Assembly: GCA_028716385.1 (NCBI GenBank)
Contig: JAQUPX010000001.1
Coordinates: 408,775 to 472,774 of the forward strand
Direction: 5' to 3'
DNA length: 64,000 nucleotides
Source: a bacterium
GTDB lineage: Bacteria; Hydrothermota; UBA3073; JACQXS01; JAQTXJ01
Part shown: positions 54,872-64,000 of the stretch, piece by piece
How positions within the stretch are numbered: position 1 is the stretch's first letter
How the letters are laid out: each line of letters opens with the position of its first letter
The notes under the pieces: generated by a model
What the model saw: the letters and a program-made list of their open reading frames with translations, nothing else
Told to the model about the DNA's origin: nothing
Databases searched by the model: none
Position numbers and translations under genes: made by a program

Positions 54872-54896
54872 TTGCCTGCCTACCGCAGGCAGGCAA
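54872..54896. repeat. Intergenic palindrome
   Basis: TTGCCTGCCTACCGCAGGCAGGCAA, a near-perfect palindrome of the GCC/GGC repeat family, in the gap between two minus-strand genes. Confidence 0.7.
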
Positions 54897-54932
54897 TCCC
54901 TGTTGAATTATCTTTTTTCTGTTGCCTGTTTT

Positions 54933-56441
54933 CTATTCTCTGTATAGTTGCTTCCTTAACAAATATCCCGATACCCCAAATAAAAACACCAATCCCCACA
55001 CTATAATTCCGGTTAATACCTTTGAAAAGTTCATATAATAAAAATGTACGTACCAGATATCTATTATGTTCATTGTTCGTGCTTGTGTGGACATTTCGTC
55101 TCTTGAAAACCCTTCGCTTTTAACGGACAAAATGTGCGGGTCGGATTTTATCATTGTATTAATAACGTCAAAAACCATTTCCCACTGGAGAATGACAGGA
55201 TTATATTTCTGGTGACTGTTTGAGGTGTCTATTACATACCGGTATTTTGCATAATTCACAGGTATGGCCGGTAATTGCTCCACAAAACCTATTGCTACAA
55301 AACTAATAAATAAAATTTTCATAAATTTTTTCTTGAAATAATTAGATTCTAAAAAAGCTCCCAGTGGCAATATAACTAAGGGAAGAATAGGTAATAAAAG
55401 CCTTGTCCCCCAACACCATCCGCCATCCCAGAAAATTGATTTTGCATAAAATAAAATATAGAAAATTATAATTCCCGCGAACAATAACGATAAATTACGG
55501 TCTTTCCTGTGGAATAATTTCCAGAATATTACCGCCAATATTATGACAGGCGTATAAAATAGGAGACCTTTTATCGGACTAAATAATAACCCGTAAAGTC
55601 CGTAAAAAAACGGATTGCTGAATGGGAAAACGTTCGAATTTTGCCATTGCTTCGCGTAGCCCGTTTCAAATATTGAATGAAACCTTACGTAATTATACCA
55701 CGCAATAAATAATAAAAAAGGTAACAATGCTCCTAAATATATAAAAATATTTTTGTATAATAATGCTTTCGGTTTATCTTTTCTTAGACAACATACCGCT
55801 ATGTATATAAGTATTATTGGAACTACTGCAATGGCAGGCATTCTCGTTAATATTGCAACTCCTGACAGGATTGCTGAACCAATAAGCCATCGGATGTTTT
55901 GTTTCTTAACGAATATGTATACGCTCAATAATGCGTATAAAAGGAAAAGACTTTCTTGCGGTTGCTCAAAAGAATCTCTCGCGTATATTACAGCCATAGT
56001 CGTAACTCCATATATCAAACTGAGCCAGAACGAGACTTTGCGGGAATATCCGATATTTATTCCGAAAGCAAATAAAACTACACAGCCAATAGCTGTAATA
56101 AGGGCATTAAGTAGGGAGACGCAAAATTCAACAATATATTCTTTTTCCAAAGCCGGAAACATATAGGCAAAAAATTTTCCGGCCCAATATAATGGAATAA
56201 ATAAAATGCTCTGTCCTATACCTGCGAATGCATAGTATTGTCCATCTACTCCCGGAACTACTAGGTCTTGACATCTTTCCCGGGGAATTGAGAACTTTCC
56301 GTCTTCAACAATACTTTTTGTTACCTCGTATCTTGCAACGGTATCAGAGGTATATATATGTCCCGGTTGGATAAGTAAGTACCCGGTTAGAAAAAATCCG
56401 AACAATAAAAAATAAAACTTCTTAGACAACAACCTTTCCAT
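54933..56441 (-). CDS. GT39/PMT-like polytopic membrane glycosyltransferase
   Basis: 502 residues with about 11 hydrophobic helices. The N-terminal periplasmic loop contains Y-T-S-D-T-V-A-R-Y-E-V-T and a conserved-looking Asp, as in protein-O-mannosyl- or ArnT-type transferases that use polyprenyl-phosphate sugars. R-D-S-F-E-Q-P-Q-E-S-L-F and P-G-V-D-G-Q-Y-Y-A-F-A-G are also typical of such hypothetical membrane proteins. It could glycosylate surface proteins or lipids. C-terminal end K-Q-L-Y-R-E. Start ATG 56441; no ribosome binding site, promoter adjacent. Confidence 0.75.
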   Translation of the reverse strand: MERLLSKKFYFLLFGFFLTGYLLIQPGHIYTSDTVARYEVTKSIVEDGKFSIPRERCQDLVVPGVDGQYYAFAGIGQSILFIPLYWAGKFFAYMFPALEKEYIVEFCVSLLNALITAIGCVVLFAFGINIGYSRKVSFWLSLIYGVTTMAVIYARDSFEQPQESLFLLYALLSVYIFVKKQNIRWLIGSAILSGVAILTRMPAIAVVPIILIYIAVCCLRKDKPKALLYKNIFIYLGALLPFLLFIAWYNYVRFHSIFETGYAKQWQNSNVFPFSNPFFYGLYGLLFSPIKGLLFYTPVIILAVIFWKLFHRKDRNLSLLFAGIIIFYILFYAKSIFWDGGWCWGTRLLLPILPLVILPLGAFLESNYFKKKFMKILFISFVAIGFVEQLPAIPVNYAKYRYVIDTSNSHQKYNPVILQWEMVFDVINTMIKSDPHILSVKSEGFSRDEMSTQARTMNIIDIWYVHFYYMNFSKVLTGIIVWGLVFLFGVSGYLLRKQLYRE

Positions 56442-56449
56442 TCATCCAT

Positions 56450-56476
56450 TTCATACCGTTAAACACTTCTTGTCAA
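56450..56476 (-). promoter_or_regulatory. Promoter of the GT39-like gene, apparently leaderless
   Basis: TTGACA, 15-base spacer, TATGAA on the minus strand, 8 bases from the ATG at 56441. Confidence 0.5.
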
Positions 56477-56850
56477 TAAATTTTGCAGGGATAAGTTGTG
56501 CGATTTGGAAGGACATAAATAACTAGCCAATTCCCTGTTGTTTGCCAAAAGAAGTATTTATTAAGTTGCCCTGTATGTTATTGTACAAAGGTGCTCCGTC
56601 AGAGGGTATGACAATAACCCAAAAACTTTCAATTCGTCTGTCCTTATTTTTTAATTTCTTGTGTTAATCTTATGGGTTAATTCTGTTGTCTGTAATCCTG
56701 TCTGTATATTCTGTCCTCTGCATAAGTTTATCTTTTTTTTGTTGGCGGTTAATTATAAACTCTTTGTTATCCCTCCGTGTTCGGAGTTTACCCCGCACTT
56801 TGCGGGGGTGGTTTCTCTCTTGTTGTCTGTTTTTTACTCTTGAAAAAACT
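56477..56850. other. Divergent intergenic region
   Basis: No gene seen. Contains ACCCCGCACTTTGCGGGGGT (hairpin near 56790-56810) and AT-rich sequence between two divergent promoters. Confidence 0.5.
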
Positions 56851-56879
56851 TGACTTTAAAGACATAAGTTTTTAATATG
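56851..56879 (+). promoter_or_regulatory. Promoter of the rightward tailed-protein cluster
   Basis: TTGACT, 17-base spacer, TAATAT, followed by a ~45-base leader with AAAGGAGG. A clean example of the window's promoter consensus. Confidence 0.72.
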
Positions 56880-56930
56880 TTCTAGTAAGACCGGGAAATA
56901 AGTTTTTAGTTAGTTGCTAAAGGAGGTTCT

Positions 56931-58472
56931 ATGCTTAAAAAATATTTTATATGGTTTTTTGTAATGTTTTCTCTTGCCTTTCAAAGCCTCAATGCGCAGG
57001 ATTTTGCGATTTCTACGGCTAACCAGGACCAGCTTTATCCCGATGTTGCGTTTGACGGGACTAATTTTTGGACTGTATGGGCGGATAAAAGAAGCGGAAC
57101 ATATCAGATATATGGAGCAAGAATAACTCCAAACGGAGTGCTGTTGGATACGAACGGGATACTACTCGCAAGCTTGCCGGATACTGATTATACAATGCCT
57201 TCAGTGGCATTCGGAGATAGTATCGGATGTATTGCTTTTCGTATTGAAGGAGATACTATCACATCCACTCACGTGTTGAAAAATGATGGCATCTTAAGAT
57301 TTAACAAAAATGGATATGTAATAGATAGCATCCCTAGTTTTCTATATGGTTATAAACTTGGCAACTTCGATTATTTCACCCGCATAGGCGTGCCAACTGT
57401 TGTATATGGGAAAAATCATTTCTTTTTATTTGTTAACGGTGTTTGGCAGTATAGCTTTGAAGGTGGTTATGACGGAAATATTTATGCGGTAACGGATAGC
57501 ATATTTGGCGGCGGCAGCTTCGCCGATACTATACTTTTTGGTATTAGTAGTCCAACCATAGGAAATGCTTTAGCTGGTATCTGGAATGGAGAAAGAATTT
57601 TAGGCGTATGGGATAAATACTGGGATTATTCTGTGATATTAGGAAGTTTTTTTGAAGATAGTTTATATTATGATAGCACTGCTTACAAAGATACGTTTAG
57701 GATTAACGATATGGGCTCAACTTACTGTGGATATTCTGATAAGCCAAGGGAACTAGCATTTTCGGGCAGTCGTTATTTGCTTGTTTCAGAAAGAGGGGAT
57801 TGGTATAATGGAGTCTGGTACACCATTCTTTCCGATTCAGGAAAACCTATTGATTCGTTACCTACAATAATAGATACAAACGGTTCGTTTAGCCAAACCT
57901 GGCCTACCTGCACATATTCGGATGGGAAATTCATCGCAGTATGGCAGGATTCAACTCCGGCAAACACCAATTTGTACGGAGCTATAATAGATACGTTTGG
58001 CGCAATAATAGATACGGGATATATAAATTATTCTTCTATCCGTAAAGTTCACCCCTCACTTGCAACGGGCGCAGGGAAAACTCTGCTTGTCTGGGCGGAT
58101 AACAGGAACGGAGATTTTAATATTTACGGCAGTTTTATGTTCCCGGATAGTATAGGAGCGGAAGAATCCAAACTCGTAGGGACAGATTATAATCTGTCCG
58201 TTTCTAAAAACCCATTCTCTAAATCAACAGTCATCACTTATTCTGTGGGAGCGGTTTTCCACCCTCAATATGTCTCTCTTGCGATTTATGATTTAACAGG
58301 GCGTTGTGTTAAAACCCTCGTCCCTGCCTCGCCGATAGGCGGGAACGAATCCAAACCCGCAGGCACTTATACCACAACCCTCAACGCGAACGACCTAAAA
58401 TCAGGAATTTATTTTGTGAGACTGACTACAGGCAACACTAAATTAACAAGAAAATTAATCTTAATGAAGTGA
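56931..58472 (+). CDS. Secreted propeller-like protein with sorting tail
   Basis: 513 residues. Signal peptide ~1-22. W-T-V-W-A-D-K-R-S-G-T-Y-Q-I-Y-G-A-R and L-L-V-W-A-D-N-R-N-G-D-F-N-I-Y-G-S are the same W-x-D-x-R-x-G...I-Y blade signature as the left-end repeat protein and the 53479 gene. The middle (~130-330) is more divergent and beta-rich. Tail: S-K-N-P-F-S-K-S-T-V-I-T-Y ... Y-D-L-T-G-R-C ... S-G-I-Y-F-V-R-L. A palindromic insert (CCTCGCCGATAGGCGGG, 58325-58345) encodes P-A-S-P-I-G-G-N-E-S in the tail. AAAGGAGGTTCT ribosome binding site. Confidence 0.86.
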   Translation: MLKKYFIWFFVMFSLAFQSLNAQDFAISTANQDQLYPDVAFDGTNFWTVWADKRSGTYQIYGARITPNGVLLDTNGILLASLPDTDYTMPSVAFGDSIGCIAFRIEGDTITSTHVLKNDGILRFNKNGYVIDSIPSFLYGYKLGNFDYFTRIGVPTVVYGKNHFFLFVNGVWQYSFEGGYDGNIYAVTDSIFGGGSFADTILFGISSPTIGNALAGIWNGERILGVWDKYWDYSVILGSFFEDSLYYDSTAYKDTFRINDMGSTYCGYSDKPRELAFSGSRYLLVSERGDWYNGVWYTILSDSGKPIDSLPTIIDTNGSFSQTWPTCTYSDGKFIAVWQDSTPANTNLYGAIIDTFGAIIDTGYINYSSIRKVHPSLATGAGKTLLVWADNRNGDFNIYGSFMFPDSIGAEESKLVGTDYNLSVSKNPFSKSTVITYSVGAVFHPQYVSLAIYDLTGRCVKTLVPASPIGGNESKPAGTYTTTLNANDLKSGIYFVRLTTGNTKLTRKLILMK

Positions 58473-58593
58473 ATTTTTCGTTTAGTGTAATTTTGTGTTT
58501 TAGTGGCAATGTATTTGTTTTTGTATGTTTTTAATTTTTAATCTGTATTTTTGATATTTGATTTTTAATTTTTGATTTAAAAAAGGAGGTTCT

Positions 58594-61347
58594 ATGCTTA
58601 AATCTATAAAATTTGTTTTTGTGCTTTTGCTTTGCGAAAGCTTGATATACGGCGCAGGTAGATGGGCGTTAACTACCGGGAGCCTTAATACCGCAAGATC
58701 CGGCGCTCAGTCCGTAATGCTCACGGATTCAAAAGTTATGGCGTTTGGGGGATTGTCAACTACCGCGAGGCTAAGTTACGAAACCTTTGACCCAGCTACA
58801 GGGAAATGGCAAGGAGCTTACTACCCTGTTGACAGTACTCAGAATGATCACACTTCAGCAGTATTGTTACCGGATGGAACCGTTTTACTTGAGAGTAATT
58901 ATGGGTATCTATGGAATTATAACCCGCAAACAAAAGTATGGCAAAACACCGGATGGCACTGGCAAACATCTTTCCAGGGGTCAATTAGAGAATGCAGCAA
59001 TCTGTTATACGATGGTAAAGTACTTTTCGTTGACCACCCGGGTGGAATTCCCTGTTATATTTATGAATGGGATATAGATACTTTGCGCAGAATTGCCGAT
59101 AATATTGATGGTTCAACTTCTATGTTTGACCGTAGCGATGCGGCAGAGGTAAGATTGCCGAATGGTACGGTGATGATGGTGGGTGGTTGGAGACTTGACC
59201 AGCAGGTATATACCTCTTGTGAAGTTTTTGACCCAAATTCGGAAACATTTAGCTACACATGTCCTTTGTTAACCGGATTGGTTCGGCATGTGGCTGTTTT
59301 GTTAAGGACAACTCCTCAAAAAGTATTAACCGCAGGGGGAAACACGACAGTATCACAGTTGTATGATGCAACAACCCAAACCTGGTCGTATTCAGGGGCA
59401 ACACAAAATGTTTCCCCGAGAGTAATACCGGCATTGGCTTTGCTCCCAAATGGCAAAGCTTTGTTAATAGGAGGAAGTGGCTTAAATACCTGTGAAATTT
59501 ATAACCCCGAAACTGACCAATGGACAATGACAGACCCTATGACAGTAGATAGATGGCATTCTATAGCTACAATTTTACCTACCGGGAAAGTCCTTGTTCA
59601 CGGAGAATATAACACGGGTGGTGACATAAGAACCGAAATCTATGACCCTGCCGAAGGAGCCGGATGGTCGTCTCAAACCCCCTTGAATACTGCTCGCTGT
59701 GCCCCTACTACAACGTTACTGCCAACAACTATCCTTATCGCAGGCGGGGAAGACGCCGCCGGAACAGCATTAAACTCTTGCGAATTATTTAATTACCAGG
59801 ACAATACAACAGATACCACGGGCTCGTTATCTATCGCAAGAACACACCATACCGCAAATTTACTTGCTGTCGTACCGGAACAGGTTTTTGTTACGGGCGG
59901 GAAAAATGGAAGTGGTGCGCTTAACTCTTGCGAAATTTATACTTTCACCACAGGAATATGGACAAACACAAACGTAATGAGCAATGCGCGATTTGACCAT
60001 ACTTCTACTTTATTAAAAGACGGAACGGTTTTTGTAACAGGGGGAGAAGGAACAGGTTATTTAAATAGTTGCGAAATCTATAACAGCGGGACATGGACGT
60101 CAACAGGTTCAATGTCAACACCAAGAGCAAGACATGCCGCAGTATTGTTGCTTGATGGTAAAGTAATGACAATCGGCGGCGAAACCTCGGCAGGAACACC
60201 AACTACTAATTGCGAAATCTATGACATTGCAACGGGACAATGGTCATCCGTATCTCCCTTAACTACAGCTCGTTCCTGGCACAGCGCCGTTTTACTGCAA
60301 AGCGGTAAAATCCTTGTAATCGGTGGAAAAAATGGAAGCGGAACTGCGCTTGCAAGTTGTGAAATTTATGACCCTACCACAGGCACATGGAGCACGGCGG
60401 GGTCTTTAAATACTGCACGTTATTTGCATAACGTCACAATGACTTATGCAGGACTCGTAATGGTATCAGGAGGAAACCCCGGTCCCCTTGCATCCTGCGA
60501 ATTGTATGACCCGGCAACAAACGAATGGAAAAACACCGGTGCGCTTAATTCAGGAAGAAGCTATCACTCAACTGTTCTTGTTCCTGATATTAAACCTTTT
60601 GTCTACGCAATCGGAGGAAACAGTGGCAGTAGTGTCCTCTCTTCCATAGAAAGTTTTGATTTTGGTCTAAAATACCAGTCCGGCTGGCAATCAAAAATAA
60701 CAAATTATCCTTCCATAACGCCTATATCTTCTACTATGAATATAGAAGGGTCCCTTTTCAGGGATATAACGGAAGCAGATGGCGGCAATAATTGTCACGC
60801 ATCAAATACCGACCACCCAATCATATCACTCGTTCGTATTGGCGGCGGTAATTTCCAGGGCAATGGCGGTGGAGATATTATTACGATGCCTTCAAGCTCT
60901 TACTGGGATACCTCTCACACAACCGTGCATCCGCAGGTGTCGGACTTCTATGGATATTACAGATTGTGGTCAATAGTAAACGGTATCCCCTGCAAATGGG
61001 AAAAAAGTATCGGAATCGAAGAACCCTCCAATCCAAAATCCAATCCAAAATCTAAAATCCAAAATCTAAAATTAGATGTTTCCCAAAACCCATTTTCCAA
61101 ATCTACAATTATCAGTTACTCTGTTCCTCCTAATAACGAATACACTAATATACTATTAACTATTTTTGACCTCGCCGGCAAATTAGTAAAATCCTTTCCA
61201 ATAACTCAATTACCTAATTCCCCAATGACCACTGTCGCCTGGAATGGCACCGATAATAACGCAAAAGACCTGAAGAGCGGAATTTATTTTGTGAGGTTGA
61301 CAGCAGGTAATTATAATGTAACAAAAAAATTAATCTTAATGAAATAA
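58594..61347 (+). CDS. Secreted kelch-repeat protein with sorting tail
   Basis: 917 residues. Signal peptide ~1-20. About twelve to fourteen kelch-type blades: H-T-S-A-V-L-L-P-D-G-T-V-L, V-M-M-V-G-G-W, L-N-S-C-E-I-Y, I-L-V-I-G-G-K-N-G-S-G, A-R-S-W-H-S-A-V-L-L. Most blades keep G-G and S-C-E-x-Y/F. A ~120-residue segment (~700-810) is outside the kelch pattern and similar to galactose-oxidase C-terminal parts. The linker S-N-P-K-S-N-P-K-S-K-I-Q-N-L-K-L is encoded by the simple repeat seen at 26459. Tail: S-Q-N-P-F-S-K-S-T-I-I ... S-G-I-Y-F-V-R-L. AAAGGAGGTTCT ribosome binding site. Confidence 0.88.
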   Translation: MLKSIKFVFVLLLCESLIYGAGRWALTTGSLNTARSGAQSVMLTDSKVMAFGGLSTTARLSYETFDPATGKWQGAYYPVDSTQNDHTSAVLLPDGTVLLESNYGYLWNYNPQTKVWQNTGWHWQTSFQGSIRECSNLLYDGKVLFVDHPGGIPCYIYEWDIDTLRRIADNIDGSTSMFDRSDAAEVRLPNGTVMMVGGWRLDQQVYTSCEVFDPNSETFSYTCPLLTGLVRHVAVLLRTTPQKVLTAGGNTTVSQLYDATTQTWSYSGATQNVSPRVIPALALLPNGKALLIGGSGLNTCEIYNPETDQWTMTDPMTVDRWHSIATILPTGKVLVHGEYNTGGDIRTEIYDPAEGAGWSSQTPLNTARCAPTTTLLPTTILIAGGEDAAGTALNSCELFNYQDNTTDTTGSLSIARTHHTANLLAVVPEQVFVTGGKNGSGALNSCEIYTFTTGIWTNTNVMSNARFDHTSTLLKDGTVFVTGGEGTGYLNSCEIYNSGTWTSTGSMSTPRARHAAVLLLDGKVMTIGGETSAGTPTTNCEIYDIATGQWSSVSPLTTARSWHSAVLLQSGKILVIGGKNGSGTALASCEIYDPTTGTWSTAGSLNTARYLHNVTMTYAGLVMVSGGNPGPLASCELYDPATNEWKNTGALNSGRSYHSTVLVPDIKPFVYAIGGNSGSSVLSSIESFDFGLKYQSGWQSKITNYPSITPISSTMNIEGSLFRDITEADGGNNCHASNTDHPIISLVRIGGGNFQGNGGGDIITMPSSSYWDTSHTTVHPQVSDFYGYYRLWSIVNGIPCKWEKSIGIEEPSNPKSNPKSKIQNLKLDVSQNPFSKSTIISYSVPPNNEYTNILLTIFDLAGKLVKSFPITQLPNSPMTTVAWNGTDNNAKDLKSGIYFVRLTAGNYNVTKKLILMK

Positions 61348-61411
61348 TATTTAATTTATATATTTTACGCCTGAAGCGGATTGATATTTGGATTTAATAT
61401 AAGGAGAACTT

Positions 61412-62896
61412 ATGAAAAAAAAAGTAGGATTTTGCAATGCAATAATAATATTGATAATATCTGCTACCCAAACCCTATCCGCACAGAGCACATGGACTAA
61501 AACCTTCGGGGGAACGGGCTATGATGAGGGCAATTCAGTCCGGCAGACTTCTGACAGTGGATTTATTATTGCCGGAAACACAAACTCTTTCGGGACAGGA
61601 CAAAGAGATATCTATCTTATAAAAACAAATTCAACGGGGGATACTCTTTGGACGAATTTTTTTCACGCAGCGGTAGCTGCTATTAGCAATTCAATTCAAC
61701 AAACTCAAGATGGAGGATATATCATTGCAGGAACCAATTATTCCCCTAGCACGCAGGAAAATGCATGTTTCATAAAAACTGATTCGGCAGGTGACACCCT
61801 ATGGACAAGAACTTTCGGCGGGCCTCGCCTGGATTGGGGCATTTCAGCTCAACAAACAAAGGACGGAGGATACATCTTTTTGGAAGAAACATATACCGAC
61901 ACCGCTATTTGGTTTTATCTCATAAAGACGGACCCTTCAGGCGACGCTATCGATACCTTATTAAATGAATGTAGGAAAGAGGCATATTCGGTCCAACAAA
62001 CGCAGGATAGCGGGTATATTATTACAGGATGCCTTAGATACTTTCAGATGTATCTTATAAAAACTACTTCATCAGGTAACATACTATGGACAAAAACTTT
62101 TGGAGGGGATAGTAGTTATTCCTATCTTGGCAATTCAGTCCAACAAACAGAAGATGGAGGATTTATCATTGCAGGAATAAAACAGAGTAGTGAAAATTAC
62201 TGTGATGGATATCTACTAAAAACCAATCCAACCGGTGATTCCTTGTGGACAAAAATCTTCGATAGAGACACTTCGGATCATATCAATTCAGTCCGGCAAA
62301 CAAAGGACGGGGGATACATTATCTCAGGATATACGGCTTCCCCCGGGATAGGTAATTATGATGTGTATTTAATCAAGACTAACTCAAACGGTGATACTGT
62401 TTGGACAAAAACTTTCGGCGGGCCTGCTGATGACAAAAGCTATTCAGTTGAGTTGACAAATGATAGTGGTTTTATAGTTGTAGGCTATACAAAGTCCTTC
62501 GGCGCAGGCGGAACCGATGTATATCTCATTAAAACCAATGGAAATGGAGATGTCGCTATCGAAGAACCCTCCTCCAATTGGAGCGAAGCGACATCTTGCC
62601 TTGGCGGACCAAACTTAACCGTCTCCCAAAACCCCTTCTCCAAATCTACAGTCATTAGTTACTCTCTACCCGCAAATGTAGGGTCCGTCTCAGGCGGATT
62701 TAGTCTTGCGATTTACAACATCGCCGGCAAATTAGTAAAATCCTTTCCAATAACTCAATTACCTAATTCCCAAATGACCACTGTCGCCTGGGATGGCACC
62801 GATAATAACGCAAACAACCTAAAAACAGGAATTTATTTTGTGAGACTTGTAACCGGCAACTTTAAAGAGACAAAAAAACTAATATTGATGAAATAA
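61412..62896 (+). CDS. Secreted Q-D-G-G-Y repeat propeller with sorting tail
   Basis: 494 residues. Signal peptide ~1-24. Repeats with V-Q-Q-T-Q-D-x-G-Y-I-I-T-G, Y-L-I-K-T-N-S-x-G-D-T-L-W-T-K and T-F-G-G: same family as 22707 and 31934. In the linker before the tail, TTGGAGCGAAGCGACATCTT and TTGCCTTGGCGGACC (62577-62610) resemble a type A palindromic element and encode N-W-S-E-A-T-S-C-L-G-G-P. A second palindrome (GTCCGTCTCAGGCGGA) lies at 62683-62698. Tail: S-Q-N-P-F-S-K-S-T-V-I ... T-G-I-Y-F-V-R-L. AAGGAGAACTT ribosome binding site. Confidence 0.88.
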   Translation: MKKKVGFCNAIIILIISATQTLSAQSTWTKTFGGTGYDEGNSVRQTSDSGFIIAGNTNSFGTGQRDIYLIKTNSTGDTLWTNFFHAAVAAISNSIQQTQDGGYIIAGTNYSPSTQENACFIKTDSAGDTLWTRTFGGPRLDWGISAQQTKDGGYIFLEETYTDTAIWFYLIKTDPSGDAIDTLLNECRKEAYSVQQTQDSGYIITGCLRYFQMYLIKTTSSGNILWTKTFGGDSSYSYLGNSVQQTEDGGFIIAGIKQSSENYCDGYLLKTNPTGDSLWTKIFDRDTSDHINSVRQTKDGGYIISGYTASPGIGNYDVYLIKTNSNGDTVWTKTFGGPADDKSYSVELTNDSGFIVVGYTKSFGAGGTDVYLIKTNGNGDVAIEEPSSNWSEATSCLGGPNLTVSQNPFSKSTVISYSLPANVGSVSGGFSLAIYNIAGKLVKSFPITQLPNSQMTTVAWDGTDNNANNLKTGIYFVRLVTGNFKETKKLILMK

Positions 62897-63235
62897 AAAA
62901 GAGAAGAGTAAGATGAAAAAACATATGGAACATTCTGCCTCGGCAATGTCGGAAATCCAATACTTTGTTTGTTCGTATGTTTTTCGTGACTATTCGTGTT
63001 AATTCGTGGATACTATCTTTTTGTAGTTTGAAGTCCGGTTTCTATTTTCTGTGTCCTAATAAATTTGTTCTCTGTATCTTTGCGGTAGAAAGCCTTTGCC
63101 TGCCCGCCGATTTTCTTGGAGGGGATCTTTATCCCTTAGTCCGCCTCAGGCGGACATTCAGCTCTGTCGGGTGAGAAATTATTTTTTTCTGTTAATTTAT
63201 TTGATATCCTTTTTTTATTATATTTTAGAATTTTA
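62897..63235. other. Intergenic region with palindromic repeat
   Basis: No gene. Contains GTCCGCCTCAGGCGGAC (63139-63155), the same core as the coding copies, and a run of T-rich sequence before the final promoter. Confidence 0.6.
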
Positions 63236-63264
63236 TTGACAAGCTCTGTTATTGATAATATCTA
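63236..63264 (+). promoter_or_regulatory. Candidate promoter of the right-end lipoprotein
   Basis: TTGACA, 17-base spacer, TATCTA. A TATAAT at 63268 is a competing -10 without a fitting -35. Confidence 0.4.
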
Positions 63265-63307
63265 AGATATAATAGATGTAGAATTGTTTAAAGAAATACT
63301 TGAAAAT

Positions 63308-64000
63308 ATGAAAAAAATTATATCGGGAATTTTTCTTCTGCTTTTTTGCAGTTGTATGCAAAACCCTATCCCTCCTTCTTGGGATACGGAAATTAATTTG
63401 CCAATTGCTTCAAGAAATATTCTTATGCGTGATGTCTGCACGGATTCTATTGATTCCGTTTCTTTGTTTGAAAAAAGTTTCTCCATAGACCCTATATGGG
63501 TAAAAGATATTTTAGTTCTGGACTCTATCTGTCAGGATACATCCCTTGTATTTACCGATATTAAATTTAATCTCTCATCTAAAGATACCGTGTCTTTTAC
63601 GCTTGGCGATGTTATGCCGGAAATAAAACCCTTCCAGGGACAATGGCTGCCTACTGTTCCCGCGAAGGATTCAACCTTGAGCGATTCATTCCGTTTGCCA
63701 CTGGCTTTTGAATATATAGATATAGATTCCGGTTTTTTTGTTGTTGGCTTTAAAAATAATCTACCTATTGTAATAGATTCCGTATGCGTTAGTCTTATGA
63801 TTTCGGAAACTCTAAATCTTTATTATTATTTCATTAACCCGGGCGATTCGGCAATTAATAGTTGTAATCTGAGTGGAAAAACGGTTCAAAATCCAATTAA
63901 TTATGCAATGCATATCTGGACACGAGAAAAGACAGATTCTACAATGATTGATACTGCGGTTAATGTGGAAACATCCGTGGAATTATTTATTAGAACGCTC
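63308..64000 (+). CDS. Lipoprotein, truncated by the window end
   Basis: 231 codons visible from ATG 63308, open at the edge. N terminus M-K-K-I-I-S-G-I-F-L-L-L-F-C-S-C ends in a plausible lipobox (F-C-S-C), then M-Q-N-P-I-P-P-S-W-D. The mature part is Asp/Ser-rich and beta-strand-like (D-S-I-D-S-V-S-L-F, Y-I-D-I-D-S-G-F-F-V-V-G-F). No family recognised. Probably an outer-membrane lipoprotein. Confidence 0.72.
   Translation, partial: MKKIISGIFLLLFCSCMQNPIPPSWDTEINLPIASRNILMRDVCTDSIDSVSLFEKSFSIDPIWVKDILVLDSICQDTSLVFTDIKFNLSSKDTVSFTLGDVMPEIKPFQGQWLPTVPAKDSTLSDSFRLPLAFEYIDIDSGFFVVGFKNNLPIVIDSVCVSLMISETLNLYYYFINPGDSAINSCNLSGKTVQNPINYAMHIWTREKTDSTMIDTAVNVETSVELFIRTL

Overview
The window looks like part of the chromosome of an uncultured, AT-rich, Gram-negative-type anaerobe outside the well-studied phyla, plausibly in the wider Fibrobacterota-Chlorobiota-Bacteroidota region or a WOR-3-like candidate phylum. 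The phylum is inference. The supports are a divergent 16S rRNA gene, Lol-type lipoprotein sorting genes, PorU/PorV-like proteins and about twenty secreted proteins ending in a type IX-like sorting tail. Most of the window codes for cell-surface proteins; housekeeping genes form small islands.

Layout. 1-13640 (minus strand): an open-ended 54-residue-repeat protein, a 1594-residue secreted glycosidase with glycine-rich domains, then a tandem array of two-gene modules (a ~90-residue secreted protein plus a ~500-residue beta-propeller), one propeller frameshifted, and a decayed tail at the right end. 13778-19992: housekeeping island with lysS, a LolC/E-like permease, lolD, mcsA, mcsB, a HAD hydrolase, tRNA-Arg(CCG), tRNA-Thr(GGT) and a broken tRNA copy. 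20099-26260 (minus): an unknown 577-residue protein, a DUF4159 protein, a propeller, an NHL-repeat protein and HU. 27324-30457 (plus): four related coiled-coil lipoproteins, two identical, plus one FN3 lipoprotein. 30590-41738 (minus): YCF48-like, PQQ-like and Q-D-G-G-F repeat propellers in paralogous sets. 42083-44316: two subunits of a sulfhydrogenase/Asr-type electron-transfer unit with a secreted protein between them. 44432-45938: a lone 16S rRNA gene. 46083-56441 (minus): a methyltransferase, a PorV-like barrel, PorU (C25 protease), a second PorV-like barrel, a propeller and a GT39-like membrane protein. 56931-64000 (plus): three more tailed surface proteins (one kelch) and a truncated lipoprotein.

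How it fits together: the propellers, kelch protein and glycosidase carry a signal peptide and a C-terminal P-N-P-F...G-I-Y-F tail, the architecture of type IX cargo. PorU and the PorV-like barrels would cut and anchor such cargo, and LolC/LolD would sort the lipoproteins. The export channel itself (SprA, PorK/L/M/N) is not here.

Most unusual signals: (1) small palindromic repeats that lie between genes and also inside coding sequence, read in different frames and orientations; (2) the two-gene module array; (3) compensated base-pair changes in the 16S decoding helix; (4) promoters sitting 6-9 bases from the ATG with no ribosome binding site (leaderless mRNAs), contrasted with strong ribosome binding sites on surface-protein and lipoprotein genes; (5) a McsB homologue whose active site looks eroded.
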